Shown piece by piece: positions 33,973 to 43,313 of a stretch of 64,000 nucleotides of DNA. Source of the DNA: Bacteroidales bacterium (GTDB taxonomy: Bacteria > Bacteroidota > Bacteroidia > Bacteroidales > ML635J-15); NCBI GenBank assembly GCA_017620015.1, contig JAFZRE010000039.1, positions 37,535 to 101,534 on the forward strand. The letters run 5' to 3'. The notes under the pieces were generated by a model. It saw only the letters and a program-made list of their open reading frames with translations. It was not told the origin of the DNA and made no database searches. Numbering within the stretch: the stretch's first letter is position 1; the number at the start of each line of letters is the position of its first letter. Both the position numbers and the translations under genes were made by a program.

Positions 33973-35823
33973 ATGAAAAATTGTAATTACATAAAATATT
34001 TAGTCGTGTTGACATTCTGCGTGTCATTCGTCTGCTTGCAAGCGATGGCGCAGGAATTTCCGCAGGCGGTAAACTTTTCCGCTACCATACACGATGCTAA
34101 CGATGAGGCTGTTGCAAATACGGCAGTCAATCTTCGCGTGACATTCTACGATGCTGATAATGATGATGAACCGATATTTTGCGCCATATACCAGACGGAA
34201 ACTGATTCGGATGGAAATGTGCTGTTTCGGCTTGACCGAGATATGATTGCATATGGTTGCAATGATGCTCCAAGCATTGGTTTTGATGAAATATCGTGGG
34301 GCGATGGTGCCTATTGGATGCATCTTGAGTACCAGTCCGATATGGCGGAAGATTTTGTCGATTTGGGGTATATTGAACTGGCAAGTGGTTTCTATTCCTT
34401 GGTTTCCAATTATGCTTTGGTGGCAGGAAAAATTGATGGCTTCGACCTTGATGTGTCGGATGCAGGCGATGGCGATGTGCTTGTGTATAATGGTGCCACG
34501 GGCAAGTGGGAATCGCACCGTTTTGAAATTGACAATGCCAACGGTACTCAGGGAAATGTCCTTACCGATGTGCGCGAGTTTGTGGATTTGGGTTTGCCGA
34601 GTGGAAATAAGTGGGCAACTTGCAATATCGGTGCTGGTGCGCCTGAGGAGCGTGGAAACTATTATGCTTGGGGCGAAACATCAAATAAGACTAACTACGA
34701 TTTGAGCACCTACGCCTATTGCGAGGAAGCGAACAACAATAATCTGACAAAATATTGCACAGACCCGGAAATGGGCTACAATGGCTTTGTTGACAGCCTT
34801 ACTTGGTTGGAGCCTTCCGATGATGCCGCCACCGTAAATTGGGGTCCGAACTGGAGAACTCCTGCGGTAGCAGATTATTACGAACTAATGAGTTGCTGTA
34901 CGATAATTGTTGATACCGTGAATGGTGTGGAGGGGCGTAGATTTATGGGTTCCAATGGCAATAGTATATTTCTGCCAAAACCAGGATATTATGTCGGAGA
35001 AATTCTTAATATTCCTGGTGGTGGTGATGTGGGGGAATATTGGACAAGTAATCTTATGTTTTCGTATCCTACTTATGCTTGGACATTTCAATGGGTTGGA
35101 AATTTTTATTGCCAAATTGAGAACTCTCGTTTGCGTGATTTTGGGTACCCTGTGCGAGCAATATATGACCCTACTCACGGAGTTCGTCCGATTCATAATG
35201 GCGTGCCTGGAGAAACTTTAGTCGATAGCCGCGATGGCAACGAATATGCTACTATTACAATAGGCGACCAGACTTGGATGGCGGAAAATCTTCGTTACGA
35301 AGGCAATATTGTTTTAGGTAGTAGTTCTAGTTATACGATTCCATATAGGTATTATCCTGCTGGAGATGAGACTAATGTCGCGCGTTACGGTTATCTTTAC
35401 AACTGGGTTGCGGCGATGAATGGAGAATCTTATTCAAATTCAGGTTCAAGTTTTATGCAGGGAATTTGTCCAGAAGGATGGCATCTGCCAAGCAATGCCG
35501 AATGGGTTGTCTTGCTGTATGCTGTTGGTTCTCAATATTCAGGTTCGCGACTTTCCAGTGCTTCTGATGTATGGAGGCAAGGTGAACTTATTCAAGCCCA
35601 AGAAATTGGTGCTAGTGGATTTGATGCTTTGGGGGCTGGCTGTTTCAATGCTAGTTCTGGAGGTTGTCCGCAGTTGGGAGGTTCTGCTCATTTTTGGTCT
35701 GTGACAGAATACAATGAAGAGCGTGCGAGTAACTGGTTTATAGATTATGATTTTGTCTATTTAAAAAACTTGGCTTACTATAAAAATTGGGGCTTTAGTG
35801 TGAGGTGTGTACGAAATAATTAA
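33973..35823 (+). CDS. Secreted FISUMP-domain protein (first of two paralogues)
   Basis: 616 aa from the ATG at 33973. The signal peptide ends near AMAQ. An N-terminal beta-rich domain (NFSATIHDANDEAVANT to VLVYNGATGKWESH) is followed by a first module, VDLGLPSGNKWATCNIGA...YYAWGET...WRTPAV. A classical FISUMP module follows: DGNEYATITIGDQTWMAENL, YGYLYNWVAAMNG, GICPEGWHLPSNAEW and GFSVRCVRNN. No T9SS domain or lipobox is visible. The role is unknown; Fibrobacter relatives are surface proteins. The gene is 18 bp upstream of a near-identical architecture. Confidence 0.85.
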   Translation: MKNCNYIKYLVVLTFCVSFVCLQAMAQEFPQAVNFSATIHDANDEAVANTAVNLRVTFYDADNDDEPIFCAIYQTETDSDGNVLFRLDRDMIAYGCNDAPSIGFDEISWGDGAYWMHLEYQSDMAEDFVDLGYIELASGFYSLVSNYALVAGKIDGFDLDVSDAGDGDVLVYNGATGKWESHRFEIDNANGTQGNVLTDVREFVDLGLPSGNKWATCNIGAGAPEERGNYYAWGETSNKTNYDLSTYAYCEEANNNNLTKYCTDPEMGYNGFVDSLTWLEPSDDAATVNWGPNWRTPAVADYYELMSCCTIIVDTVNGVEGRRFMGSNGNSIFLPKPGYYVGEILNIPGGGDVGEYWTSNLMFSYPTYAWTFQWVGNFYCQIENSRLRDFGYPVRAIYDPTHGVRPIHNGVPGETLVDSRDGNEYATITIGDQTWMAENLRYEGNIVLGSSSSYTIPYRYYPAGDETNVARYGYLYNWVAAMNGESYSNSGSSFMQGICPEGWHLPSNAEWVVLLYAVGSQYSGSRLSSASDVWRQGELIQAQEIGASGFDALGAGCFNASSGGCPQLGGSAHFWSVTEYNEERASNWFIDYDFVYLKNLAYYKNWGFSVRCVRNN

Positions 35824-35841
35824 TTGCAAAAAGTTTTGGTT

Positions 35842-37686
35842 ATGAAGAGATTGGTATTCTTGTTTATGATAATAGTTTCTGTCGTCGCTGCTTTCTCGCA
35901 GGGCGTCCCGCAGACTGTAAATTTTTCCGCTACGGTCCGCGATTCCGACAATGTGCCGCTGGCAAATACGACACTTACCGTACGCGTAACATTCTACGAG
36001 GGCGGACAGAATGGCACTCCAGTATATTGTGCCCTGCACCAGACGACTACCAACGAGAATGGTTTTATGTCGTTTATGATTAACCGTAATGTGCTTGCCT
36101 GCGGTTGCAATGGTTCTTCAAATGTTCCGTTTGAAGAAATACCTTGGCAGAATGGAAACTACTGGATGCAGGTTGAGTACCAGACCGATATTGCTGGCGA
36201 TTTTATCAGTCTTGGATTTGTCGAAATTGCAAGCGGTTTTTATGCCTTTACGTCAAATTATGCTATTACCGCCCAGAAGTTGCCAAACTTTGAGGTTGAC
36301 ATTGAGAATCCGCAGGATGGCGATGTGCTAGTATATAACGGAAGGACAGGAAAGTGGGAGGCTCGCCACATTAATTTCGGCGACGGCGGAGTGCAACCAC
36401 CAGAAATCCCCGCGTACATTGACTTAGGATTGCCAAGCGGAACTCTTTGGGCAACTTGCAATCTTGGCGCGGAAACTCCCGAAGGGTATGGAGATTATTT
36501 TGCATGGGGAGAGACTACTGCAAAGTCGGTATTCGATTGGAGCATATATGATTATTGCAACGGAACATATAATACATTGACCAAGTATTGCAGTATGTCG
36601 CAGTACGGAAACAATGGTTTTACTGATACGCTTACTGTTCTAGAACCATCGGACGATGCTGCAACGGTAAATCTAGGAGAAAATTGGAGAATGCCTACTG
36701 CCGAGGAATTTAACGAGTTGATAAGCAACTGCACTCATCAGTGGACATCAATAAATTATACGAATGGCATGTATTTCATAGGACCGAATGGCAACAAGAT
36801 ATTTATTCCAATATCTGATATTAGGTACGATGATAGCGAATATACGCCACTTTTTGATGAGGCTTATTATTGGACAAGCTCATTATATACAGAAGACCCA
36901 AGAGGTGCGATTTATATGTATTATTATAGTGACGCTACATGTGAATTGAGGGGCGTTGGCAGGGCATACGGAATGGTAATACGTCCAGTGTATGTCCCGT
37001 CGCAGAATAGCGGAGGAGATACTGGCGAAGGTGGTTCTGGCGGAGATACAGGTAATGACACTATTCCATATCCGCAAGGTACGTTTACCGATGCGCGTGA
37101 TGGCAATACATACGCAACTGTTACCATTGGTACGCAGACATGGATGGCTGAAAATTTGCGTTACGAGGGGAGCATTCCTTTGGGATATTCTTCTGATGAT
37201 GACACAAATCCATTACGCTATTATCCCAATAACAGTTCTTCTAATGTGCAACTATATGGTTATCTGTACAACTGGCCAGCAATTATGAATGGAGCAGAGT
37301 CGAGCAGTACCAGTCCTAGCGGTGTTCAGGGAATTTGTCCCGATGGCTGGCATGTACCAAGTTATGGTGAATGGTCGCGTCTGAACAATACTCTTGGTGG
37401 CACGTATGGTAATGCCGGTTCAAAGTTAGCAGGAAGGGCTGACCTATGGGCAGATGGCCTTCTTACATCAAGTGGGAATTTCGGCGAAACCAATTTCAAT
37501 GCATTACCTGCAGGAGATCCTTATAATGAATATTCATTTGGTCACTATGCATTTTTCTGGTGTACAACAATGTATGACAACGAAGAAATTTATTGCATAT
37601 GGTTGTCAACTTCTTCTCCAAATATGACGTATGAAAGATTTAATCTAAGCAACCCATTCAGTCTAAGGTGTGTGAGGAACAACTGA
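35842..37686 (+). CDS. Secreted FISUMP-domain protein (second paralogue)
   Basis: 614 aa from the ATG at 35842; a TTG 18 nt earlier is unlikely. It has the same layout as its upstream neighbour. A signal peptide (MKRLVFLFMIIVSVVAAFSQ) leads to NFSATVRDSDNVPLANT, then IDLGLPSGTLWATCNLGA and YFAWGETTAKS. A Gly/Asp-rich linker (GGDTGEGGSGGDTGND) follows, and then the FISUMP module TWMAENLRYEG, GICPDGWHVPSYGEW and RCVRNN. It is clearly a tandem duplicate that has since diverged. It is the last gene of the cluster, and the intergenic region after it holds CGTAAATCGT-type repeats. Confidence 0.85.
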   Translation: MKRLVFLFMIIVSVVAAFSQGVPQTVNFSATVRDSDNVPLANTTLTVRVTFYEGGQNGTPVYCALHQTTTNENGFMSFMINRNVLACGCNGSSNVPFEEIPWQNGNYWMQVEYQTDIAGDFISLGFVEIASGFYAFTSNYAITAQKLPNFEVDIENPQDGDVLVYNGRTGKWEARHINFGDGGVQPPEIPAYIDLGLPSGTLWATCNLGAETPEGYGDYFAWGETTAKSVFDWSIYDYCNGTYNTLTKYCSMSQYGNNGFTDTLTVLEPSDDAATVNLGENWRMPTAEEFNELISNCTHQWTSINYTNGMYFIGPNGNKIFIPISDIRYDDSEYTPLFDEAYYWTSSLYTEDPRGAIYMYYYSDATCELRGVGRAYGMVIRPVYVPSQNSGGDTGEGGSGGDTGNDTIPYPQGTFTDARDGNTYATVTIGTQTWMAENLRYEGSIPLGYSSDDDTNPLRYYPNNSSSNVQLYGYLYNWPAIMNGAESSSTSPSGVQGICPDGWHVPSYGEWSRLNNTLGGTYGNAGSKLAGRADLWADGLLTSSGNFGETNFNALPAGDPYNEYSFGHYAFFWCTTMYDNEEIYCIWLSTSSPNMTYERFNLSNPFSLRCVRNN

Positions 37687-37699
37687 TTGGAAAGGATGG

Positions 37700-37880
37700 C
37701 AATCTAAAATCGTAACTCGTAAATCGTCAATTCCCTTCCTTCTTGTATGTTGTCAGATTAGCTTCGCTGAGCTGAAGGTACTGAAACAAGTTCAGAATGA
37801 CCATGAGAGTCAATACAAAATCGTCAATTCCTTTGCATCTTGTCTGCCAAATCGTAAATCGTAAATCGTCAATCGTAAAT
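37700..37880. repeat. Dispersed repeats between the FISUMP genes and the helicase
   Basis: AATCGTAAATCGTCAAT-type units around 37708-37735 and 37850-37880 enclose a CTTCGCTGAGCTGAAGG piece and CTGAAACAAGTTCAGAATGACC (37781-37802). Confidence 0.6.
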
Positions 37881-37887
37881 AAAGTTG

Positions 37888-37895
37888 TATTTTTG
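37888..37895 (+). promoter_or_regulatory. -7 box of the DEAD-box helicase gene
   Basis: TAttTTTG 15 bp before the ATG at 37911; very short leader. Confidence 0.55.
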
Positions 37896-37910
37896 TGCAA
37901 AATTATTTTT

Positions 37911-39581
37911 ATGTCATCATTTGAAGATTTTGGGCTTAATGTCAAGTTGGTTGCCGCAGTGAAAAAGCGCGGTTTCGAGACTCCAACTCCCATTCAGGAA
38001 AAAGTTATACCTCAGTTGCTGTCGTCCGAGAAGGATATTATCGGTTTGGCGCAGACGGGTACGGGAAAGACTGCTGCATTTGGTCTGCCGATAATCGACA
38101 AGATAGATGCCGAAGCAAATTTCACGCAGGCAATAATTCTTTCGCCTACGCGCGAATTGTCGGTGCAGATTGCAAAGGATATACTTTCGTTTGCAGAATT
38201 TATGCCCGAAGTGAAGATTGCGGCAGTATATGGAGGCGCGTCCATTGAACCGCAGATAAAGTCTCTCAAGGCTGGTGCGCATATCGTGGTGGGAACGCCA
38301 GGTCGCGTGATGGATTTGATTGAACGCAAAGCCTTGAAAATAGGTAAGATAAAAACATTGGTTCTCGACGAGGCCGACGAAATGCTCGATATGGGCTTCA
38401 AGGAGGATTTGGACAATATCCTGTCGTCAACGCCCGACTTCAAGCAGACGCTTCTTTTTTCGGCAACTATGCCGGATGACATTCGTCGTATTGCCGAGGA
38501 CTATATGATGCAGCCAATGGAAATTTCGGTTGGAAAGAAAAATTCCGGTGCCGAAAATGTTGACCATGTCTATTATCTCGTCAGTGCCAAGAACCGCTAT
38601 CTTGCCTTGAAGCGCATAGTTGACATAAATCCTAACATCTACGGAATTGTTTTCTGCCGTACGCGCAAGGAAACTCAGGAAGTTGCCGACAAACTTATTC
38701 AGGACGGTTACAATGCAGACTCGTTGCATGGCGATTTGTCGCAGGCACAGCGCGATATGGTGATGGCGAAGTTCCGCTCGAAGCACTTGCAGGTGCTTGT
38801 GGCTACCGATGTGGCGGCACGAGGAATCGATGTCAACGACCTCACGCATATCATCAACTACAACCTTCCCGACGAGCGCGAAACTTATATACACCGCAGT
38901 GGTCGTACTGGACGTGCTGGCAAACGTGGAATGTGCGTGACAATAGTCCATACTCGTGAGGAACACAAAATCCGTGAAATCGAAAAGTTGCTCAAGAAGG
39001 AAATCGTCCGCAAGAAGATTCCCGATGGCAAGGAAATCTGCATGATTCAGCTTATGTCGATGATTGACAAGGTTATGGCTATTGAAACAATAGATGGTCA
39101 GATAAAGGAATTCCTCCCTGCAATAATGCTCAGGCTTCAGTCGCTTGACCGCGAGGAACTAATCAAGAGGTTTGTCTCCATCGAGTTTAACCGCTTCCTT
39201 AATTATTATAAAGGTGCTGCTGACATCAACATCTACGACAAGGATAAGAAGGGCAAAGGACGCAAGCAGGATGAGAAGAAAGGCGGTTCGCGCAGGTCGG
39301 GTGATGATAAGTTCGACAAGCGCAGCCGCAAGACAAGGTTTACCAAGTTTTTCATAACAGTAGGGGAGAAGGACGGTCTTACAAAGATGAAACTGATGGA
39401 TGTCATCAATTCAAGCGATTTGCTTGCTGGTGCAGAGGTAGGTAAGATAGAGATACTCACAGGACATACTTTCTTCGAGGTGGATTCTGATTTGCAGGAA
39501 AAGGTCATCAGGGTGTTCAAGAATCGCAGGTTTATGGGCAAGCGGCTGAAGATTGAGGTGAAATCTGGAAAGGGGAAATAG
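37911..39581 (+). CDS. DEAD-box ATP-dependent RNA helicase with DbpA-type C-terminal domain
   Basis: 556 aa from the ATG at 37911. The DEAD-box motifs run in order: Q motif PTPIQEKVIPQ, I AQTGTGKTAAFG, Ia PTRELSVQI, Ib GTPGRV, II DEAD, III SAT, V ATDVAARGID and VI HRSGRTGRAGK. A Lys/Arg-rich linker (KKGKGRKQDEKKGGSRRSG) leads to a DbpA-like RNA-binding fold, VGEKDGLTKMKLMDVIN to GKRLKIEVKSGKGK. It probably acts in ribosome assembly or cold-induced RNA unwinding (CsdA/DeaD group). Encoded alone. Confidence 0.95.
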   Translation: MSSFEDFGLNVKLVAAVKKRGFETPTPIQEKVIPQLLSSEKDIIGLAQTGTGKTAAFGLPIIDKIDAEANFTQAIILSPTRELSVQIAKDILSFAEFMPEVKIAAVYGGASIEPQIKSLKAGAHIVVGTPGRVMDLIERKALKIGKIKTLVLDEADEMLDMGFKEDLDNILSSTPDFKQTLLFSATMPDDIRRIAEDYMMQPMEISVGKKNSGAENVDHVYYLVSAKNRYLALKRIVDINPNIYGIVFCRTRKETQEVADKLIQDGYNADSLHGDLSQAQRDMVMAKFRSKHLQVLVATDVAARGIDVNDLTHIINYNLPDERETYIHRSGRTGRAGKRGMCVTIVHTREEHKIREIEKLLKKEIVRKKIPDGKEICMIQLMSMIDKVMAIETIDGQIKEFLPAIMLRLQSLDREELIKRFVSIEFNRFLNYYKGAADINIYDKDKKGKGRKQDEKKGGSRRSGDDKFDKRSRKTRFTKFFITVGEKDGLTKMKLMDVINSSDLLAGAEVGKIEILTGHTFFEVDSDLQEKVIRVFKNRRFMGKRLKIEVKSGKGK

Positions 39582-39600
39582 ACATGGATTAATGTATAAC

Positions 39601-39630
39601 AAAAAAGGCTCGGATTTCCGAGCCTTTTCT
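39601..39630. terminator. Bidirectional terminator
   Basis: AAAAAAGGCTCGG-attt-CCGAGCCTTTTCT between the convergent helicase and lipoprotein genes. Perfect 11-bp stem. Confidence 0.9.
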
Positions 39631-39646
39631 ATACCATCAGTAGTGA

Positions 39647-40438
39647 TTATTCTCTTGGTTTCAATACGATTGTTTCTTCTCCAGTTTCCTGATAATTGGA
39701 TTCGCTGGTAGCATTTTGTGCGCTAAGATGGAATCTGTTTATCTTCTGGTAGAGTTTTACTTCCTTGCTTTTTAGTTCAATCAAGTCATATACAATACTC
39801 ATTTCGCCTTTTGCGTATCTGTCGCTTGATACGGTTGTGCTTATTGTACGTGGTAAACTTGCACCACCTTCGTCATCGTCACTTGAGACTATTTCAGACA
39901 ATTTTGTCGTAATCTTTTGTTCTTCAATGATGAAAGCAATTCTTTCCTTGTCTTTGTATTCGTTGTCGATGCCACCAAGGAATTCCCAAGTACCTGACAT
40001 TTCTTCGGTGACCTCGGTTCTGTGTACAACAGATACATCATCATCTTCACCAGACTGGTCTTCGTCAAAAACATACTTATATACCATCTTTGCGTATCCA
40101 TTCTTGTCGAAATAGAATGTATAGTTGCCTTCGTTCTGACCTGGGTCTTTTACGATTTTGCCCGTCAAGGTTCTGGTACTGTCTGAATTTGAAATTTCTA
40201 TGACTTGTTTCCAAGTTTCACCTTCGACAGTTGTCTTTGTTTTGGTACTTATGTTGTTTTCTGTTCTTTTTATCTCAGAATTTAGACTAGATACAGTCCA
40301 AGTTCCACAAAGCCTAGCTTTTCTGCTTCTGAATGTGAGCCATGGGTCTTCTGGTCCTGTTTTGCATCCTGAAAATACTATCGGAAGTGCCAACATTATT
40401 ATGGCAACTGCATAACCTAATAACTTCTTTGTATTCAT
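39647..40438 (-). CDS. Lipoprotein with lipocalin-like beta-rich domain, function unknown
   Basis: 263 aa. The signal MNTKKLLGYAVAIIMLALPIV ends in the lipobox FSGC. The mature part starts after a short linker with RLCGTWTVSSLNSEI and alternates beta-strand-like, Thr/Glu/Lys-rich segments (TRTLTGKIVKDPG, YTFYFDKNGYAKMVYKYV, MSGTWEFLGGI). The pattern is typical of lipocalin-like lipoproteins of Bacteroidota. It is monocistronic and ends at the shared terminator. No ligand can be predicted. Confidence 0.7.
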   Translation of the reverse strand: MNTKKLLGYAVAIIMLALPIVFSGCKTGPEDPWLTFRSRKARLCGTWTVSSLNSEIKRTENNISTKTKTTVEGETWKQVIEISNSDSTRTLTGKIVKDPGQNEGNYTFYFDKNGYAKMVYKYVFDEDQSGEDDDVSVVHRTEVTEEMSGTWEFLGGIDNEYKDKERIAFIIEEQKITTKLSEIVSSDDDEGGASLPRTISTTVSSDRYAKGEMSIVYDLIELKSKEVKLYQKINRFHLSAQNATSESNYQETGEETIVLKPRE

Positions 40439-40578
40439 ACTTTTTAACTTCTAATGATACAGACGGCAAAGTAAACACAAATATTTTTATCAACAAAATT
40501 TTTTTTATTCTTTTTTTTATTGAAAAAATAATAAACGTTTTGTTTTCTCGTTAATAGGGCTATTTGAAAAAATAACAT

Positions 40579-40586
40579 TACCTTTG
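40579..40586 (+). promoter_or_regulatory. -7 box upstream of the small membrane protein / dprA
   Basis: TAccTTTG 21 bp before the ATG at 40608. Confidence 0.5.
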
Positions 40587-40607
40587 TAACAAATAAAATG
40601 TATAGCT

Positions 40608-41063
40608 ATGATTATTGATACTAAGGAGATTTCTTCACGAATTAAGCTCGGCTCGATGCTCGTGGTGCTGGTTCTTGTGGCGGTCGTTGTGCTCGACCTT
40701 ATTTTTAGGATGGTGCCCAATTTCATATTGGTATATGTATGCATCGGCCTGTTTGTGCTTTTCGAAGCATACCTATTAATTAAAAAATACAATTATATAT
40801 ATTACAATTCTGACGGTTTCAAGATAATACTGAAATATACGTCGTTGGGGATGTTCTCGGCAGGAAACTATAAGCTTGAGATTCCAAAGAAGGATTTTGT
40901 CCGCATAGAAATGGACAAGTCGATTGCCGGTATGCGGAAGATGGTTGTAATATATGTTAGAACACCAAACGGCATAGCTAAGTTTAAGCCAATCAGCATT
41001 TCGGTACTCTCGGATGCTGAAACCAATGATATGTTGTCTGACTTAGAATCTATAAAAAGGTAA
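40608..41063 (+). CDS. Small membrane protein with PH-like cytosolic domain
   Basis: 151 aa. Two membrane helices (about 15-36 and 40-60) are followed by a roughly 90-residue soluble domain rich in beta-strands: YYNSDGFKIILKYTSLG, NYKLEIPKKDFVRIEM and KMVVIYVRTPNGIAKF. This resembles bacterial PH-like (YcxB/YdbT-type) modules behind two helices. The function is unknown. Two bp separate it from dprA, so the two genes form an operon. Confidence 0.65.
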   Translation: MIIDTKEISSRIKLGSMLVVLVLVAVVVLDLIFRMVPNFILVYVCIGLFVLFEAYLLIKKYNYIYYNSDGFKIILKYTSLGMFSAGNYKLEIPKKDFVRIEMDKSIAGMRKMVVIYVRTPNGIAKFKPISISVLSDAETNDMLSDLESIKR

Positions 41064-41065
41064 AT

Positions 41066-42184
41066 ATGCTTGACGACGACAGGCTTTACGACGTCGCCGT
41101 TACGTTCGTTCATGGTATTGGCGACATCAACGCCAAGAAACTCATATCCTATTTTGGTTCAGCCAAGGCTCTGTTTTCTGCTTCGTTCAAGGAGTTGAAG
41201 TCAGTGCAGGGGATAGGCGAAGTTGTAGCGTCCCGATTGTATTCAAATTTCGATTCTGCATTGAAGTCGGCAGAAAGCGAGCTGGAGTACATTTATGCCA
41301 ACGACATAGGTTTCGTAACTTTGACCGACGATGCATATCCTGAACGTCTGCGCGAGTGTGCCGATTCCCCCTCTATATTATATTATAAAGGTATGCCCGA
41401 TTTTGCTGGCAAGCATATCGTAAGCATTGTCGGTACTCGCAATGCCACAAAGTATGGAGTGGAGTTCTGCAATACATTCGTTTCGGATTTGGCTAAGAAA
41501 TATCCGGATGCGGTGATTGTCAGTGGATTGGCTTATGGCATTGATGTTGCTTCTCACAAAGCCGCTCTCGATAACAATTTGGCGACATGGGCAGTGCTCG
41601 GTCATAGCCTTGAAACGATTTATCCGTCGGTACATAAGAAAGTTGCCGATAAGATGCTGGAGTGCAACGGAGCATTAATCTCCGACTTTCCGCACGGAAC
41701 AAAGATTGACCCGTCGAACTTCGTCAGGCGCAACAGGATTGTTGCAGGATTGTGCGATGCCTTGCTCGTGGTGGAGTCGGGCGAAAAGGGCGGCTCGATA
41801 ATTACAGCCAACATTGCAAACAACTACAACAAGGATGTGTTTGCTCTTCCTGGAAATATTACTTCTACATATAGCCGTGGTTGCAACAAGCTCATTAAGA
41901 CCAACAGGGCAAATCTCTGCGAGTCGTTCGACGACTTCGAGTACATAATGAACTGGACGCCGAAGAAAGAAGTGTCGATGCCGAAGCTCGAACTGAAGTT
42001 CGACTTTACCGCCGACGAGAAAAAGGTTGCGGATGTGCTGGCAAAGTACGAGTTTCTTGACATTGACAACCTGCGCCGTCAGACCGAAATGACACCCAAC
42101 GAGTTGAGCCTCATTCTGCTTCAGCTTGAAATGAAGGGTGCGATAGTATCGTTGCCTGGTAAGATATTTTCGCTAAAACGTTGA
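41066..42184 (+). CDS. dprA: DNA-processing protein DprA
   Basis: 372 aa. It loads RecA on incoming single-stranded DNA in natural transformation. The N-terminal helix-hairpin-helix/SAM-like part (HGIGDINAKKLISYFG, SVQGIGEVVAS) leads to a Rossmann-like domain: SIVGTRNATKYG, VSGLAYGIDVASHKAAL, PHGTKIDPSNFVRRNRIVAG, then VVESGEKGGSIITA and FALPGNI. A C-terminal winged helix (DIDNLRRQTEMTPNELSLIL) ends the protein. tatD follows: its ATG is 5 nt past the dprA stop. Confidence 0.96.
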   Translation: MLDDDRLYDVAVTFVHGIGDINAKKLISYFGSAKALFSASFKELKSVQGIGEVVASRLYSNFDSALKSAESELEYIYANDIGFVTLTDDAYPERLRECADSPSILYYKGMPDFAGKHIVSIVGTRNATKYGVEFCNTFVSDLAKKYPDAVIVSGLAYGIDVASHKAALDNNLATWAVLGHSLETIYPSVHKKVADKMLECNGALISDFPHGTKIDPSNFVRRNRIVAGLCDALLVVESGEKGGSIITANIANNYNKDVFALPGNITSTYSRGCNKLIKTNRANLCESFDDFEYIMNWTPKKEVSMPKLELKFDFTADEKKVADVLAKYEFLDIDNLRRQTEMTPNELSLILLQLEMKGAIVSLPGKIFSLKR

Positions 42185-42189
42185 CCAAT

Positions 42190-42966
42190 ATGCTGATAGA
42201 TACCCATTCGCATATTTATTCCGAAGAATTTGATGCCGACAGGAACGAAACTGTTGCTCGTGCGAAGGCTGTTGGTGTAGGAAAAATTGTTCTTCCGAAC
42301 ATTGATTGCTCATCGTTGGAACGGCTTTCTTCGTTGGCGAAAACCGATGAAAACTATTTTTATGTTGCAAACGGCTTGCATCCTACTTCGGTAAATGCCG
42401 ACTGCAAGAAGGAACTTGATGTGATTTTTTCGGAAGCTACTTTCGGAATGTTGCCAAATGTCGTTGCGATAGGAGAAATCGGCATGGACTTGTACTGGGA
42501 CGATACTTTTGTGAAAGAGCAGAAGTCGGCATTTGATTTTCAGTTGGCATACGCGACGGAGCACGGTTTGCCTGTGATTATCCATTGTCGCAATGCCTTT
42601 GCTCAGATTATGGATGTGATGGATGCTTACAGGTCGTCGGGGCTTACAGGTGTTTTCCATTGTTTTTCGGAAGATTACGAATCGGCACGGCAAGTTTTGG
42701 ATATGGGATATTATATAGGTATAGGCGGAGTGCTGACGTATAAGAAGTCGGTGTTGCCGGAAGTCGTTTCCCAGATTCCGCTGACGAGCATTGTACTTGA
42801 AACCGATTCTCCCTATCTTGCGCCAGTTCCACATCGTGGTAAGCGTAATGAGTCGGCTTTTGTGGCTTGTGTCGCGGAAAAAATGTCATCGATTTTGGGC
42901 TGTAGTTACGATGATGTATGTGAAATCACGTCTGGCAATGCGAAAAAACTTTTCAAAATAGCCTAG
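42190..42966 (+). CDS. tatD: TatD-family metal-dependent DNase
   Basis: 258 aa from the ATG at 42190. It is a TIM-barrel 3'-5' exonuclease-type hydrolase. Metal-binding and signature blocks are LIDTHSHIYSEEF, IGEIGMDLYWDD, LPVIIHCRNAF, GVFHCFSEDYE and VLETDSPYLAPVPHRGKRN. Together with dprA it forms a DNA-handling pair, perhaps joined only by chance of gene order. The tRNA-Ser gene follows 135 bp later. Confidence 0.95.
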   Translation: MLIDTHSHIYSEEFDADRNETVARAKAVGVGKIVLPNIDCSSLERLSSLAKTDENYFYVANGLHPTSVNADCKKELDVIFSEATFGMLPNVVAIGEIGMDLYWDDTFVKEQKSAFDFQLAYATEHGLPVIIHCRNAFAQIMDVMDAYRSSGLTGVFHCFSEDYESARQVLDMGYYIGIGGVLTYKKSVLPEVVSQIPLTSIVLETDSPYLAPVPHRGKRNESAFVACVAEKMSSILGCSYDDVCEITSGNAKKLFKIA

Positions 42967-43100
42967 CAGTATATATTTGTTTGTCAGTTTATTGCGAAGA
43001 ACTTTTGTGAATTCTTGTAAATCTCTCGAAAAAAAATCATTAAAAATTTTTATTTCACTCAAATAATTCTTTACTTTGCAATTCCTTTTTTGGGCGCACT

Positions 43101-43193
43101 GGAGAGATGGCCGAGCGGTTGAAGGCGCACGCCTGGAAAGTGTGTATGCGGCGTGAAGCCGTATCGTGGGTTCGAATCCCACTCTCTCCGCCA
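43101..43193 (+). tRNA. tRNA-Ser (anticodon GGA)
   Basis: The acceptor GGAGAGA (43101-43107) pairs with TCTCTCC (43183-43189). The discriminator is G, and CCA is encoded (43191-43193). The anticodon stem CACGC/GUGUG closes the loop CUGGAAA, anticodon GGA. The long variable arm (class II tRNA) and the T loop GGTTCGAATCCC are present. It reads UCC and UCU. Confidence 0.97.
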
Positions 43194-43313
43194 GATTAGG
43201 GAAGGACGATTGAATTGTTCAAGATTTGAAAATTAGATAGTTGAATTAAATTTTAGAATTAACATAAATTAGTATAACAAAGAATTAGAATTAATTAAAA
43301 ACAAATTTAAGTC

